Below, piece after piece: positions 7,156-14,614 of a stretch of DNA of 14,916 nucleotides. The position numbers were made by a program, and so were the translations under genes. The stretch spans positions 1-14,916 of the forward strand of contig JAAFHR010000027.1 of the NCBI GenBank assembly GCA_013298455.1. The letters run 5' to 3'. The first letter of the stretch is position 1. The number at the start of each line of letters is the position of its first letter. This stretch comes from Betaproteobacteria bacterium. Lineage in GTDB: Bacteria > Pseudomonadota > Gammaproteobacteria > Burkholderiales > Casimicrobiaceae. The notes below the pieces were generated by a model. The model was not told the origin of the DNA and ran no database searches. It saw only the letters and a list, made by a program, of their open reading frames with translations.

Positions 7156-8091
7156 CTAATCCGCACCGACTAACACTTTGACATGTTCGCCGACGCAGCG
7201 CGCGAGCGCGTCAAGCGCATAGCCGCCCTCCAACGTCGAAACGATCCGACCGCTGCAATGCCGATCTGCGACGGCAACGATTTGCTGCGTGACCCAACGG
7301 AAGTCTGCTTCGACCCAGCCGAGCATGGCGAGTTCGTCGTCTCGGTGGGCATCAAATCCGGCTGAAATCACGATCAGTTGCGGCGCGAATTCATCGAGCG
7401 CGGGGAGCCATTTTTCGATGACGGCGGCGCGCAGTGCATCGCCTTTGGAATACGCTGCGAGCGGCACGTTCACACTGGTTGACGAGAGTGGATTCGTGCC
7501 CGATCCGGGATAGAGCGGGTATTGAAATGTTGAGGCCATCAACACGCGACCTGCATCGCATTCATCGCGCAGAATCTCTTCGCTGCCGTTGCCGTGATGC
7601 ACATCAAAATCGATGATCGCTACACGCTGCAAACCGTGTGCGTGAAGGGCGTGCAGCACCGCAATCGCTGCGTTGTTAAAAAAACAAAACCCCATCGCCC
7701 GATCACGCTCGGCGTGATGCCCCGGTGGGCGAATGTTGCAGAAGGCGCGTTGTACTTCGCCGCTGCACACCAAATCGGTCGCCGCCACTGCTGCACCTGC
7801 CGCATGAAGCGCTGCTTGCAGCGTGAACGGGTTCATGGTGGTGTCGCCGTCGATGTCGGTGTAGCCGGTAGCGGGCGAGCGTGCTTCGAGCGTCTCGAGG
7901 AGGTGTACTCCGTGTGCGCGCAGAATCACTTCGCGCGGCGCAGCGGGTGCCGTTTCCAAGCGAGCGAAATCAAGCAACCCGCTCGCTCGAAGGTAATCAT
8001 CAATCACCCGAACCCGATCTGGGCATTCAGGATGATGTGCGCCCATCTCGTGCTTTAGCGACAAGGGATGCGTGAAGTAGGCGAAGCTCAT
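7156..8091 (-). CDS. Histone deacetylase family protein (class II HDAC / acetylpolyamine amidohydrolase-like)
   Basis: A 311-residue zinc amidohydrolase of the arginase/deacetylase fold. Visible motifs are HHPECPDR (19-26), RPPGHHAERDRAMGFCFFNN (121-140) with active-site His125 and His126, the zinc-site run DFDVHHGNG (161-169) with Asp163 and His165, the third zinc ligand Asp247 in SAGFDAHRDD, and the catalytic Tyr291 in LEGGY. Bacterial members remove acetyl groups from small amides such as acetylpolyamines, or from acetyl-lysine; the substrate here is unknown. All catalytic residues are kept and the length is usual. The ATG at 8089-8091 has a weak ribosome binding site. The gene starts 72 bases after the phosphodiesterase on the same strand, so it may be the last gene of the ABC operon or have its own promoter. 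It converges with purL. Confidence 0.93.
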   Translation of the reverse strand: MSFAYFTHPLSLKHEMGAHHPECPDRVRVIDDYLRASGLLDFARLETAPAAPREVILRAHGVHLLETLEARSPATGYTDIDGDTTMNPFTLQAALHAAGAAVAATDLVCSGEVQRAFCNIRPPGHHAERDRAMGFCFFNNAAIAVLHALHAHGLQRVAIIDFDVHHGNGSEEILRDECDAGRVLMASTFQYPLYPGSGTNPLSSTSVNVPLAAYSKGDALRAAVIEKWLPALDEFAPQLIVISAGFDAHRDDELAMLGWVEADFRWVTQQIVAVADRHCSGRIVSTLEGGYALDALARCVGEHVKVLVGAD

Positions 8092-8163
8092 GCGCTCAAC
8101 AATAGCGCATTGACCTGACAGTCGAGCGCAATCAAGGCTTGCGATGCTTCGCGTAAGAGAGCA

Positions 8164-8997
8164 TCAATCGATCAGAACGCCCCCTTGGCGAAAGTAGTAA
8201 GGACCTTCGTATTGACCGACGGATACGGTGTGAGTCACAAAACGCACACCGTCCCAGTGATGCAGTTGGAAGCCGGGGGGTTCCATCACGAATTGATCCG
8301 GTGCATTCGGCAGTAGGTTAAGTGCTACCTGATGCGCGGTGCTTGGGCAGGTCGATGCGATCACCCCACCAAAGAGAGCTTCGATGGGGCGGTGCAGGTG
8401 GCCGCAGATGATGCGTTTGACGTGGGTGTGGCGAGCGACGAGCTTCTCAAATTCGTCGCGGTTCGCCAGCCCCAGCTCGTCCATATGGCTGATGCCCGTG
8501 ACGAACGGCGGGTGATGCATTGCGATGAGTGTCGGTGTTGGGTTCGCGGTCAGTTGCGCATCGAGCCAACGCAGCCGCTCGGCGCAGAGCATGCCCGAGC
8601 CTTGGCGTGGGATGGTGGTGTCGAGCGCTATGAGTCGCAGTGCGCCCACGGTGAGATCAATGGCGTAATGCGCGAATGAGGCCTCTGAGGCGAGATAGCG
8701 GTGTTCGGGGAACGCGGCGCGCAACGCGGTTGACTCGTCGTGATTGCCCGCCACCAGAAAGCAGGGCATTTGGCTCGCCGAACGCTGCAACGGCGCGAGC
8801 AACTCGCGAAGGAGGGCGTAGTCGTCGGGACTGCCTTGATCCACCAAGTCGCCCGTCAGCACGATTGCATCCGGGAGCTTTGGCGACGCCAAAAGCTGAG
8901 TGACGGCGCGCTCTAAAAACGCTGCGGTATCGACGATTCCGTAGGCTTTTCGTCGGTCGGCTTTAATGTGTAGGTCGGAGAGCTGAGCAATCAACAT
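8164..8997 (-). CDS. GpdQ/CpdA-like metallophosphodiesterase
   Basis: A 277-residue calcineurin-like enzyme of the class III cyclic-nucleotide / glycerophosphodiester phosphodiesterase group. The dinuclear metal site is complete: Asp8 and His10 (SDLH), Asp50 (TGDLVD), Asn85 and His86 (AGNHDE), His161 (MHHPPF), and His200 and His202 (CGHLH). This spacing, the KAYGIVD segment at 18-23, the TAHQV motif and the YEGPYY end resemble GpdQ of Enterobacter as I remember it, so a glycerophosphodiesterase-type activity is as likely as 3',5'-cAMP hydrolysis. There is no signal peptide, so it should act in the cytoplasm on imported or internal substrate. It starts 36 bases after the ABC ATPase stop on the same strand, which supports a shared transcript. 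Family assignment is firm; the substrate is inferred. Confidence 0.9.
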   Translation of the reverse strand: MLIAQLSDLHIKADRRKAYGIVDTAAFLERAVTQLLASPKLPDAIVLTGDLVDQGSPDDYALLRELLAPLQRSASQMPCFLVAGNHDESTALRAAFPEHRYLASEASFAHYAIDLTVGALRLIALDTTIPRQGSGMLCAERLRWLDAQLTANPTPTLIAMHHPPFVTGISHMDELGLANRDEFEKLVARHTHVKRIICGHLHRPIEALFGGVIASTCPSTAHQVALNLLPNAPDQFVMEPPGFQLHHWDGVRFVTHTVSVGQYEGPYYFRQGGVLID

Positions 8998-9033
8998 GCG
9001 GGCATTCGGATCAATGAAGGTGGTGGAACAATA

Positions 9034-10026
9034 TTAGTGCGAGGGGCGCAACGTCAAGCCCACCGACGCATTCAGCGGCGGTGCCGTTCGCGAGTCGGCA
9101 CGCGCGGTCACTGGTCTTTGTTCTTGATTGCCGTCAATGGCGATAGCGAGTTGTACATGATCGCCGAGAAACTGTCGTTGCACGACCGTACCTGAAAACT
9201 GAGCGCTTGAGCGATCCACCAGCTCGATATCTTCGGGTCGGAACAGGTATCGCGCCCCGTTGTGCAAGATGGTGTTCATCGTGCCCACAAAGTCGCTCAC
9301 AAAAGCGTTGGACGGTCTGAAATAAATGTCTTCGGGCGTGCCAATTTGAGCCACAACACCTTTCTCCATCACCGCGATTCGATCCCCCAGAGCCATCGCC
9401 TCTGATTGATCGTGGGTGACATAAATTGCGGTGATACCCAGTGAGCGCAGTAGCCGATCAATCTCGACGCGCAGCGTGTCCCGGAGTCGCGCATCCAGCG
9501 CTGCCAAGGGTTCGTCAAGTAGCAGTACGCGCGGTTGCGGTGCCAGCGCTCGCGCAAGCGCCACCCGCTGCCGCTGGCCGCCCGACAGCTGATCGATACG
9601 CCGCGACGCGAGCTCTTCGATGCGCATCATGGCGAGCATTTGCTGCGCGCGTGAGTGCGCTTCGGCGGGTGCATAGCCACGCACGCGAAGGCCGTACTTG
9701 ACGTTATCGCCGACATTCATGTTCGGAAACAGTGCGTAGCTCTGAAACACCATGCCAACGTTTCTTCGCTCAATTGGAACGGCGGTGACGTTCTGGCCAT
9801 CAAACAGCACGGCACCCCCGGCGTCAGGTGTATCGAGCCCAGCGATGATCCTGAGCGTTGTGGTTTTGCCGCAGCCCGACGGCCCCAGCAACACCAGTGT
9901 TTCCCCGGCGCGAATGTCCAGATCGAGTGGCTGTAACACGCGGTTCGCACGGTACGATTTGCTGCACTGTCGCAGACTGATGTGCGCGCCGGAATTTCGG
10001 GATTCGTTGGGAGCATTGGTTGGCAT
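9034..10026 (-). CDS. ABC transporter ATP-binding protein (PotA/FbpC/PhnT type)
   Basis: A 330-residue importer ATPase. It has Walker A GPSGCGKT (48-55), Q-loop Gln95 (VFQSYALFP), signature LSGGQ (147-151), Walker B LLLDEP (168-173), D-loop ALD and switch His205 (VTHDQSEA). A C-terminal TOBE-like domain (about 255-330, with LFRPEDIEL) is typical of importers for polyamines, iron, sulfate or 2-aminoethylphosphonate, and of sugar MalK proteins. It powers uptake with the two permeases encoded just upstream; the permease 2 stop is 10 bases before this ATG. The substrate cannot be told from the ATPase. The order binding protein, permease, permease, ATPase matches PotD/FbpA-like systems rather than a sugar CUT1 set. 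Confidence 0.93.
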   Translation of the reverse strand: MPTNAPNESRNSGAHISLRQCSKSYRANRVLQPLDLDIRAGETLVLLGPSGCGKTTTLRIIAGLDTPDAGGAVLFDGQNVTAVPIERRNVGMVFQSYALFPNMNVGDNVKYGLRVRGYAPAEAHSRAQQMLAMMRIEELASRRIDQLSGGQRQRVALARALAPQPRVLLLDEPLAALDARLRDTLRVEIDRLLRSLGITAIYVTHDQSEAMALGDRIAVMEKGVVAQIGTPEDIYFRPSNAFVSDFVGTMNTILHNGARYLFRPEDIELVDRSSAQFSGTVVQRQFLGDHVQLAIAIDGNQEQRPVTARADSRTAPPLNASVGLTLRPSH

Positions 10027-10036
10027 GATCGTTCCG

Positions 10037-10828
10037 TCAATTAGTTTTCGACTGAGTCAATCGTTTCGAAGCCTGCATCGCCACGAGTAGCGGTATCAGG
10101 ATGAAAAAGAATATGACCGTGTAGGCGCTAGCCACTTCAATTCGGAGCGATGCGTAGGCATCGGCTAATCCCACGGGGAGGGTTTGTGTGAACGGCGTAT
10201 GCAGCAGGAGCGTCATGTTGAATTCACCCATCGACAGGGTAAGCACCATGAGCGAGCCCGCCAAAATGCCCGGCGCACAATTGGGCAACACGACTTGAAA
10301 GAATCGCTGTCGAAACGATGCTCCGAGGCTTCGCGCGCCTTCCTCAAGAATATTGAGCTCGATGGAGTGCATCACGGCCAACACCGAGCGCACCATGAAC
10401 GGCAAGGTAAACAGGACATGCCCCACGAGGATGAAGCTCCAGTGGCTGCGAAATTCACCCACCGCGCCATACATCGTAATCAGCGCCAACGCCGTTGCGA
10501 TGCCCGGCAGCGCGACTGGCATCATCAAGAGCTCCTCGGCGGTTCGCGTCCAGGCATTGCTGCGCTTAAACAGTACATAGGCTGCGGGAATTCCCAAGAG
10601 CAGTGTGCACATCAGACAGGCCAACGCAATCCCCACGCTCAGCACAATGCTGCGGTGATACTCAGACCACACTTTGATCACCCAATCGAGCGTCAGCCCG
10701 CTTGATAGCCCGACGAAGTAGTTTTTGGTGAGCCCCGCCATGATCGACATCACAACCGGCAGCACTAGAAACATTGATACGCAGAGCGTAAACACAAGCA
10801 GCCAGCGGAAGTGGATAGATCGCTTCAT
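10037..10828 (-). CDS. ABC transporter permease (PotC-like)
   Basis: A 263-residue inner-membrane permease with about six membrane segments (near 9-31, 61-87, 100-122, 131-152, 183-208 and 236-252). The EAA loop that contacts the ATPase is LEEGARSLGASFRQRFFQVV (161-180), with LPNCAPG just after it. It forms the translocation path with the other permease. Two starts are possible: GTG at 10831 (4-base overlap with the previous gene) or ATG at 10828 (TGATG, 1-base overlap). I chose the ATG. Either way translation is coupled to permease 1. Confidence 0.9.
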   Translation of the reverse strand: MKRSIHFRWLLVFTLCVSMFLVLPVVMSIMAGLTKNYFVGLSSGLTLDWVIKVWSEYHRSIVLSVGIALACLMCTLLLGIPAAYVLFKRSNAWTRTAEELLMMPVALPGIATALALITMYGAVGEFRSHWSFILVGHVLFTLPFMVRSVLAVMHSIELNILEEGARSLGASFRQRFFQVVLPNCAPGILAGSLMVLTLSMGEFNMTLLLHTPFTQTLPVGLADAYASLRIEVASAYTVIFFFILIPLLVAMQASKRLTQSKTN

Positions 10829-11649
10829 CACGCCGCCGCAGCTACAGAGTTACCCGTGAGCGATCGTGCAAGGCCAAGTGCGAGCCACGTTATGAGACCC
10901 AATACGAACGATAGCGCCGCCGCCATCGCAATATTGGCCTGCATCGTGAATTCCGTATAGATCACCATCGGCAGCACGTTGATTTTCGTTGCCAGTGTGA
11001 ACGCGGTGCCAAACGCACCCATCGCGGTAGCAAAGCAAATCGCTCCAGCCGCGAGTAGTGCTGGATAAAGTGCCGGAACGACGACATGAGCCACAACCTG
11101 AAGTGGGCGCGCACCGAGTGATCGGGCAGCTTCCTCCAAGCGCGGGTCAAGCTTTTCGGCGGCAGCCATCACCGTCAAAATCGTGCGAGGGATGGAAAAG
11201 TAGATGTAGCCCACGAAGAGCCCCACCAGCGAATAGGCGAACACCACTCGCTCGCCACTGACCCATTCCGTGAGCGCGGGAAACAGCCCCTGACGCCCAC
11301 CCAGCATGATGATCATGAAACCAATCACCACGCCAGGAAACGCCAGTGGCAGCGTCAACATCGCCGTAAGTACGCTGTGACCAGCGAACTGATTGCGCGC
11401 TAAAAACACGCCCGCAATACCCGATATAACCAGCGTGACCAACGTAACTAGCAATGACAGCAGCACCGTGGTGATCATGCTCTCTACGTAGCGTCGCTCA
11501 GTAAACACAGCCGTGTAGGCCATCCAACCAAACTCCCCGCTGCCACCGATCAAAAACAACTTGCCCAGCGGAATCAAAAAGAAGGCGGTGAAGCAAATCG
11601 CAACTGGCGCAATGAGCAGCAAATGGAGTTTGGTTTCGCGATTGGGCAT
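10828..11649 (-). CDS. ABC transporter permease (PotB-like)
   Basis: A 273-residue inner-membrane permease with about six membrane segments (near 8-30, 58-84, 92-115, 137-160, 193-218 and 240-263). The EAA loop is LEEAARSLGARPLQVVAHVV (171-190), followed by VPALYP. The gene sits directly after the binding protein gene and before permease 2, which it overlaps. I chose the ATG at 11649, giving MPNRETKLHLLLIAPV; the frame is open to a TTG at 11682, only 6 bases after the binding protein stop, which would add 11 residues. The ribosome binding site is weak for both. Confidence 0.9.
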   Translation of the reverse strand: MPNRETKLHLLLIAPVAICFTAFFLIPLGKLFLIGGSGEFGWMAYTAVFTERRYVESMITTVLLSLLVTLVTLVISGIAGVFLARNQFAGHSVLTAMLTLPLAFPGVVIGFMIIMLGGRQGLFPALTEWVSGERVVFAYSLVGLFVGYIYFSIPRTILTVMAAAEKLDPRLEEAARSLGARPLQVVAHVVVPALYPALLAAGAICFATAMGAFGTAFTLATKINVLPMVIYTEFTMQANIAMAAALSFVLGLITWLALGLARSLTGNSVAAAA

Positions 11650-11688
11650 AGGGGTAACGAGCGGGCTAGGTTTGCAACGCAAGGAGCG

Positions 11689-12714
11689 CTAAACGACTTC
11701 TTTTTGGTAGCGCTCGGCGATGCTTCGAGTGACGCTTGCCATGCGCTGCACGTCGATCGCTTTGGCTCGCTGATACTCGCCGTCGGCCAGAAAGCGCGAC
11801 TTCACCTCGGCTGACATCGCATTGGCGAACACTGGACGCAGGTAGGCGTTGGCCCAATGGCGCTGCCCCTCGTCAGACAACACAAAGTCGAGAATTCGTT
11901 TGCCCTGATCGGGGTTCGGGCCGTTCTTGACCAACCCCATCACGTAGGGGAGCTGCTGCGTACCCTCTTGTGGGATCACAAACTCAACCGGCGCTTTGTC
12001 GCCGTACTTACCGCGATACGCATTGAAGTCGTAGTCGAGCAGAATCGGAATTTCACCCGAAAGCACGCGTGGGTAGGCGGTTTGCGTTGGCACGATGGGC
12101 GCATTGGCTTGCAGTTGCTTGAAGAAAGCGATGCCCGGATCCAAGTTTTCGTAGCTGCCACCGAGGGCGATATTGGCGGCCATCACACCGACTTGGCCCA
12201 CCGCTGCGCTCGATGGATTGAGATACCCGATCAAGCCCTTGTATTCAGGCTTTAGCAAATCACGCCAAGAGCGCGGGACGGGTTTACCACGGAGCGCTGC
12301 TACGTTCACAAAAAAGCCCAACGTGCCCGAATGAATGGTGAACCAAAAGCCATCAGCGTCCTTCAAGTCGTTCGGAATGTCAGCGAATCGAGCCGGGCGG
12401 TGGGCAACGAGCACGTCTTGCGCACGCGCTTGCGGCCCCACCTGTCCGCCCAAGTACACCACGTCAGCAACGGGTTTTGCTTTTTCGGCAACGAGTGCCG
12501 CTAAGGCTTGCCCTGAGTTTTTGTTGTCGGGCGGCACTTGAATATTGAGCTTCTGACCGATGGTGCGCAGCATTCCGCCCCAGTCAGCCCACTCGGGCGG
12601 GCAGTTGTAGCAAACGGCCTTTTGTCCCGCTTGAGCGTGCGCGAAGGGGATCAGTGATGTGCTCGCTGCGGCGGCGGTCGCGGCAGTGGCGGCAATGAAG
12701 GTGCGTCGTTTCAT
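11689..12714 (-). CDS. Periplasmic solute-binding protein of the ABC importer
   Basis: A 341-residue extracellular solute-binding protein, family 1-like (FbpA/PotD/PhnS type). The N-terminus MKRRTFIAATAATAAAAS and LIPFAHA/QAG is a secretion signal with a twin-arginine-like KRRTFI, so Tat export is possible; cleavage is likely after residue 27. The mature start has an unusual YNCPPEWADWGGM segment (36-48) with two Cys (35 and 38) and two Trp residues that could belong to the ligand site. The middle has VADVVYLGG, SWRDLLKPEYKGLIGYLNPS and LSGEIPILLDYDFNAY, typical of this fold. The ATG at 12714 overlaps the lacI TGA as ATGA and is preceded by AAAGG. The open frame back to 12909 is the shadow of lacI. 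The substrate is unknown; phosphonate, phosphodiester, polyamine and iron importers all use this family. Confidence 0.9.
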   Translation of the reverse strand: MKRRTFIAATAATAAAASTSLIPFAHAQAGQKAVCYNCPPEWADWGGMLRTIGQKLNIQVPPDNKNSGQALAALVAEKAKPVADVVYLGGQVGPQARAQDVLVAHRPARFADIPNDLKDADGFWFTIHSGTLGFFVNVAALRGKPVPRSWRDLLKPEYKGLIGYLNPSSAAVGQVGVMAANIALGGSYENLDPGIAFFKQLQANAPIVPTQTAYPRVLSGEIPILLDYDFNAYRGKYGDKAPVEFVIPQEGTQQLPYVMGLVKNGPNPDQGKRILDFVLSDEGQRHWANAYLRPVFANAMSAEVKSRFLADGEYQRAKAIDVQRMASVTRSIAERYQKEVV

Positions 12715-13769
12715 AAGGTACCTTTCTGAGTGGGGTGGATGAGTGTCGTTGTGGGCTGCGCGACGGTGCCTCCGATGCGCAGCGTGTGGTGAAGCCTTGC
12801 AGAACCAAGATGGCGCTCGCCATCGATGAGGCTCTTTAGTAAACCGAATGCCGTATCGGCAATTTCGTGGGTGGGTTGTACGACCGTGGTGAGCGCGGGG
12901 GTTAGCCATTCCCCCAGCGAAATGCCGTCAAATCCGGCAACGCTGACGTCGTCTGGCACCCGAAACCCGAGCGATCGGAGGCTATGCATCGCTCGCATGG
13001 CCAACTGGTCGCTGGAACAAAAAAATGCCGTGGGTGCGGGGCGCGCACTCATCGCTTCAAACAATTGAGCGCGAACATCGGTTCGCATGAAGTCAACTTG
13101 TAGCGGCTCGGTGAGCTCCAGTTTTGCGTGCGCGACGGCATCGGCGAATCCGCGTGCACGAGAGCGCGCACGGTCCGATTGCGCAAATGGCCCGGAGATC
13201 ATTCGCAAATTCCGATGCCCTGCCGCAATGATGTGCTCGGTGATCTGCTTAGCGGCCAATCGGTTGTCTACGCCAACGCTGGGTCGGTGCTTCGCTGCGC
13301 CCGTTGGCTCGTTGTACACGAGCACATAGGGCTTCGACTCTCGATCAAGCTTTTCCAACAACTTACTTTTGTTGGCGTTAGCCACGGTCAGAATCAGGCC
13401 GTCGACCCGATTTCGAAGGAGTCGTTCGCTTGCTGCTTCTTCGTTGGCCGGGTCATAGCTGGTGGTGGCAATTGTGACGCTATACCCCGCCGCTGATGCA
13501 GCAATTTCGATGGCTTGCAGACAGTCTGCAAACACCGGATGAGTCAGCGTAGGCAAGATCACGCCAATGGTTTGTGTTTTGGTGGAACGTAGATTGCGAC
13601 CAATTGAGTTGAGCCGAAAACCCAGTTGTTCGGCGGCCAAGCGCACGCTTTCCGCCGTAGCACCCGTCACGCGCTCTGAACCATTAAGCACCCGAGAGAC
13701 GGTTGCGACTGAGACCGTCGCGCGCTCTGCGACGTCACGGATGGTGGCACGGTGAAGCTTTGTAGTCAC
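12711..13769 (-). CDS. LacI/GalR family transcriptional regulator
   Basis: A 352-residue repressor-type regulator. The N-terminal helix-turn-helix and hinge are ATIRDVAERATVSVATVSRV (8-27), then LNGSERVT and the hinge helix region to about 60. The effector domain of periplasmic-binding fold runs from TIGVILPTLTHPVFADCLQA to the C-terminus, with SVGVDNRLAAKQ and DVSVAGFDGISLGEWLTPALTTV. I chose GTG at 13769 (MTTKLHRATIRDVA). A TTG at 13784 adds 5 residues and has no ribosome binding site. The last codon overlaps the binding protein start (ATGA), so the regulator is co-translated with the transporter it probably controls. LacI-type control is more usual for sugar importers, which makes its pairing with a PotD/FbpA-like transporter uncommon. 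Confidence 0.92.
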   Translation of the reverse strand: MTTKLHRATIRDVAERATVSVATVSRVLNGSERVTGATAESVRLAAEQLGFRLNSIGRNLRSTKTQTIGVILPTLTHPVFADCLQAIEIAASAAGYSVTIATTSYDPANEEAASERLLRNRVDGLILTVANANKSKLLEKLDRESKPYVLVYNEPTGAAKHRPSVGVDNRLAAKQITEHIIAAGHRNLRMISGPFAQSDRARSRARGFADAVAHAKLELTEPLQVDFMRTDVRAQLFEAMSARPAPTAFFCSSDQLAMRAMHSLRSLGFRVPDDVSVAGFDGISLGEWLTPALTTVVQPTHEIADTAFGLLKSLIDGERHLGSARLHHTLRIGGTVAQPTTTLIHPTQKGTL

Positions 13770-13790
13770 GACAAACTCAGCCAATGAGGA

Positions 13791-13812
13791 ATAATGTAAA
13801 CGTTTACATTAT
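13791..13812. promoter_or_regulatory. LacI-family operator: perfect 22-bp palindrome upstream of lacI
   Basis: The core AATGTAAACGTTTACATT (13793-13810) extends by AT on both sides to a perfect 22-bp palindrome with a central CG, the classic layout of LacI/GalR operators. It ends 21 bases before the chosen lacI start. On the - strand its left half overlaps CATAAT, 5 of 6 matches to a -10 box; TTGACA lies 22 bases further upstream, longer than the optimal spacing. Autoregulation of the whole operon is inferred. Confidence 0.8.
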
Positions 13813-13868
13813 GGGCTGTGGTTGTGACGCTTTTGTGTCAATGACGGCGCGTCTTGCGCGACAAAAAT

Positions 13869-13893
13869 AAAAAAGCTCCCGAAGGAGTTTTTT
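13869..13893 (-). terminator. Rho-independent terminator of efp
   Basis: On the - strand the sequence reads AAAAAACTCC, loop TTCG, then GGAG and C followed by a T-run. The stem CTCC/GGAG carries a stable UUCG tetraloop and is lengthened by A:T pairs. It lies 20 bases after the efp stop and before the lacI operator. The A-run on the other side would let it work in both directions. Confidence 0.85.
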
Positions 13894-13912
13894 GATGACG
13901 CGTAGCGGAAAC

Positions 13913-14470
13913 TTAAACGCGCTTACGGAATTCGTCAGTCCGAGTATCGATCTCGATCATGTCGCCGGTGTTGACGAACGCTGGCACGGGGATTTCGAAG
14001 CCGGTGCCTTTGAGGCGGGCGGGCTTCATCACTTTGCCTGAGGTGTCGCCGCGAACTGCGGGTTCGGTGTATTCGACTTCGCGAACGAGCGAGGTTGGCA
14101 ATTCAAGACCAATGGCGCGACCGTCGTAAAAAGTCACTTCGCAAGGCATGGCGTCGGCCAGGTATTTCATCGCGTCGCCCATGCTTTCGGCTTCGATTTC
14201 GTACTGGTTGTATTCGGCGTCCATAAACACGTACATCGGGTCGGCGAAGTAGCTATACGTCACTTCTTTTTTGTCGAGCACGACAACATCAAATTTTTCG
14301 TCGGCTTTGAAGACGAGCTCGGTGCCGCCTGCAGAGAGCAGGTTTTTGATTTTGGCTTTGACGACGGCGGCGTTGCGGCCGGATTTGGTGTATTCAGCCT
14401 TGATGATGACCATCGGGGCTTCGTTGACCATGATGACGTTGCCAGCGCGGAGTTCGGTTGCGAGTTTCAT
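13913..14470 (-). CDS. efp: Translation elongation factor P
   Basis: A 185-residue EF-P with the usual three beta-barrel domains. It relieves ribosome stalling at polyproline stretches. The tip loop reads TKSGRNAAVV with Arg32, the residue that EarP modifies with rhamnose in betaproteobacteria and pseudomonads; the lysine-type enzymes EpmA/EpmB would need Lys here. The C-terminal signature GDTSGKVMKPARLKGTG and the end VNTGDMIEIDTRTDEFRKRV are intact. The gene lies directly downstream of earP. The ATG at 14470 has no Shine-Dalgarno sequence; the leader just before it is an A/C-rich stretch (CACTCACAAAACACAC). Confidence 0.98.
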   Translation of the reverse strand: MKLATELRAGNVIMVNEAPMVIIKAEYTKSGRNAAVVKAKIKNLLSAGGTELVFKADEKFDVVVLDKKEVTYSYFADPMYVFMDAEYNQYEIEAESMGDAMKYLADAMPCEVTFYDGRAIGLELPTSLVREVEYTEPAVRGDTSGKVMKPARLKGTGFEIPVPAFVNTGDMIEIDTRTDEFRKRV

Positions 14471-14534
14471 GTGTGTTTTGTGAGTGTGTGTTGGGGCGCC
14501 GGAGACATTGAAAACGCTTCCTGAGTTTGCGGTG

Positions 14535-14551
14535 TGCTCAAACTTTGAGCA
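14535..14551. promoter_or_regulatory. Inverted repeat in the efp leader
   Basis: TGCTCAAA-C-TTTGAGCA is a perfect 8-bp inverted repeat around one base, 65-81 bases upstream of the efp start, between earP and efp. It may be a protein-binding site or part of the 5' untranslated region. There is no T-run of terminator type. Function unknown. Confidence 0.4.
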
Positions 14552-14608
14552 GCACGAGGAGCAAAGCGTGGGGCAAAACTGGCGCGGCTTTTTGCAGCAA
14601 AGCCCTTG

Positions 14609-14614
14609 ATTTTA
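14609..14614 (-). promoter_or_regulatory. Possible efp promoter -10 box at the earP stop
   Basis: On the - strand TAAAAT overlaps the earP stop codon TAA and could be the -10 box of a separate efp promoter, giving a leader of about 130 bases. The -35 region (TAGTCG at 17 bases) is poor. Weak evidence; efp may be transcribed from the earP promoter instead or as well. Confidence 0.25.

Noticed and set aside
7594..8058. A 154-codon open frame on the + strand
   Set aside because: Antisense to the catalytic part of the deacetylase gene, whose motifs are intact on the - strand.
10184..10705. A 173-codon open frame on the + strand
   Set aside because: Antisense to permease 2; the product is a His/Arg/Gln-rich chain with no membrane segments or known motif.
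12715..12909. An N-terminal extension of the binding protein to 12909
   Set aside because: This stretch is the lacI coding region in another frame; the signal peptide begins at the ATG at 12714, which overlaps the lacI stop.
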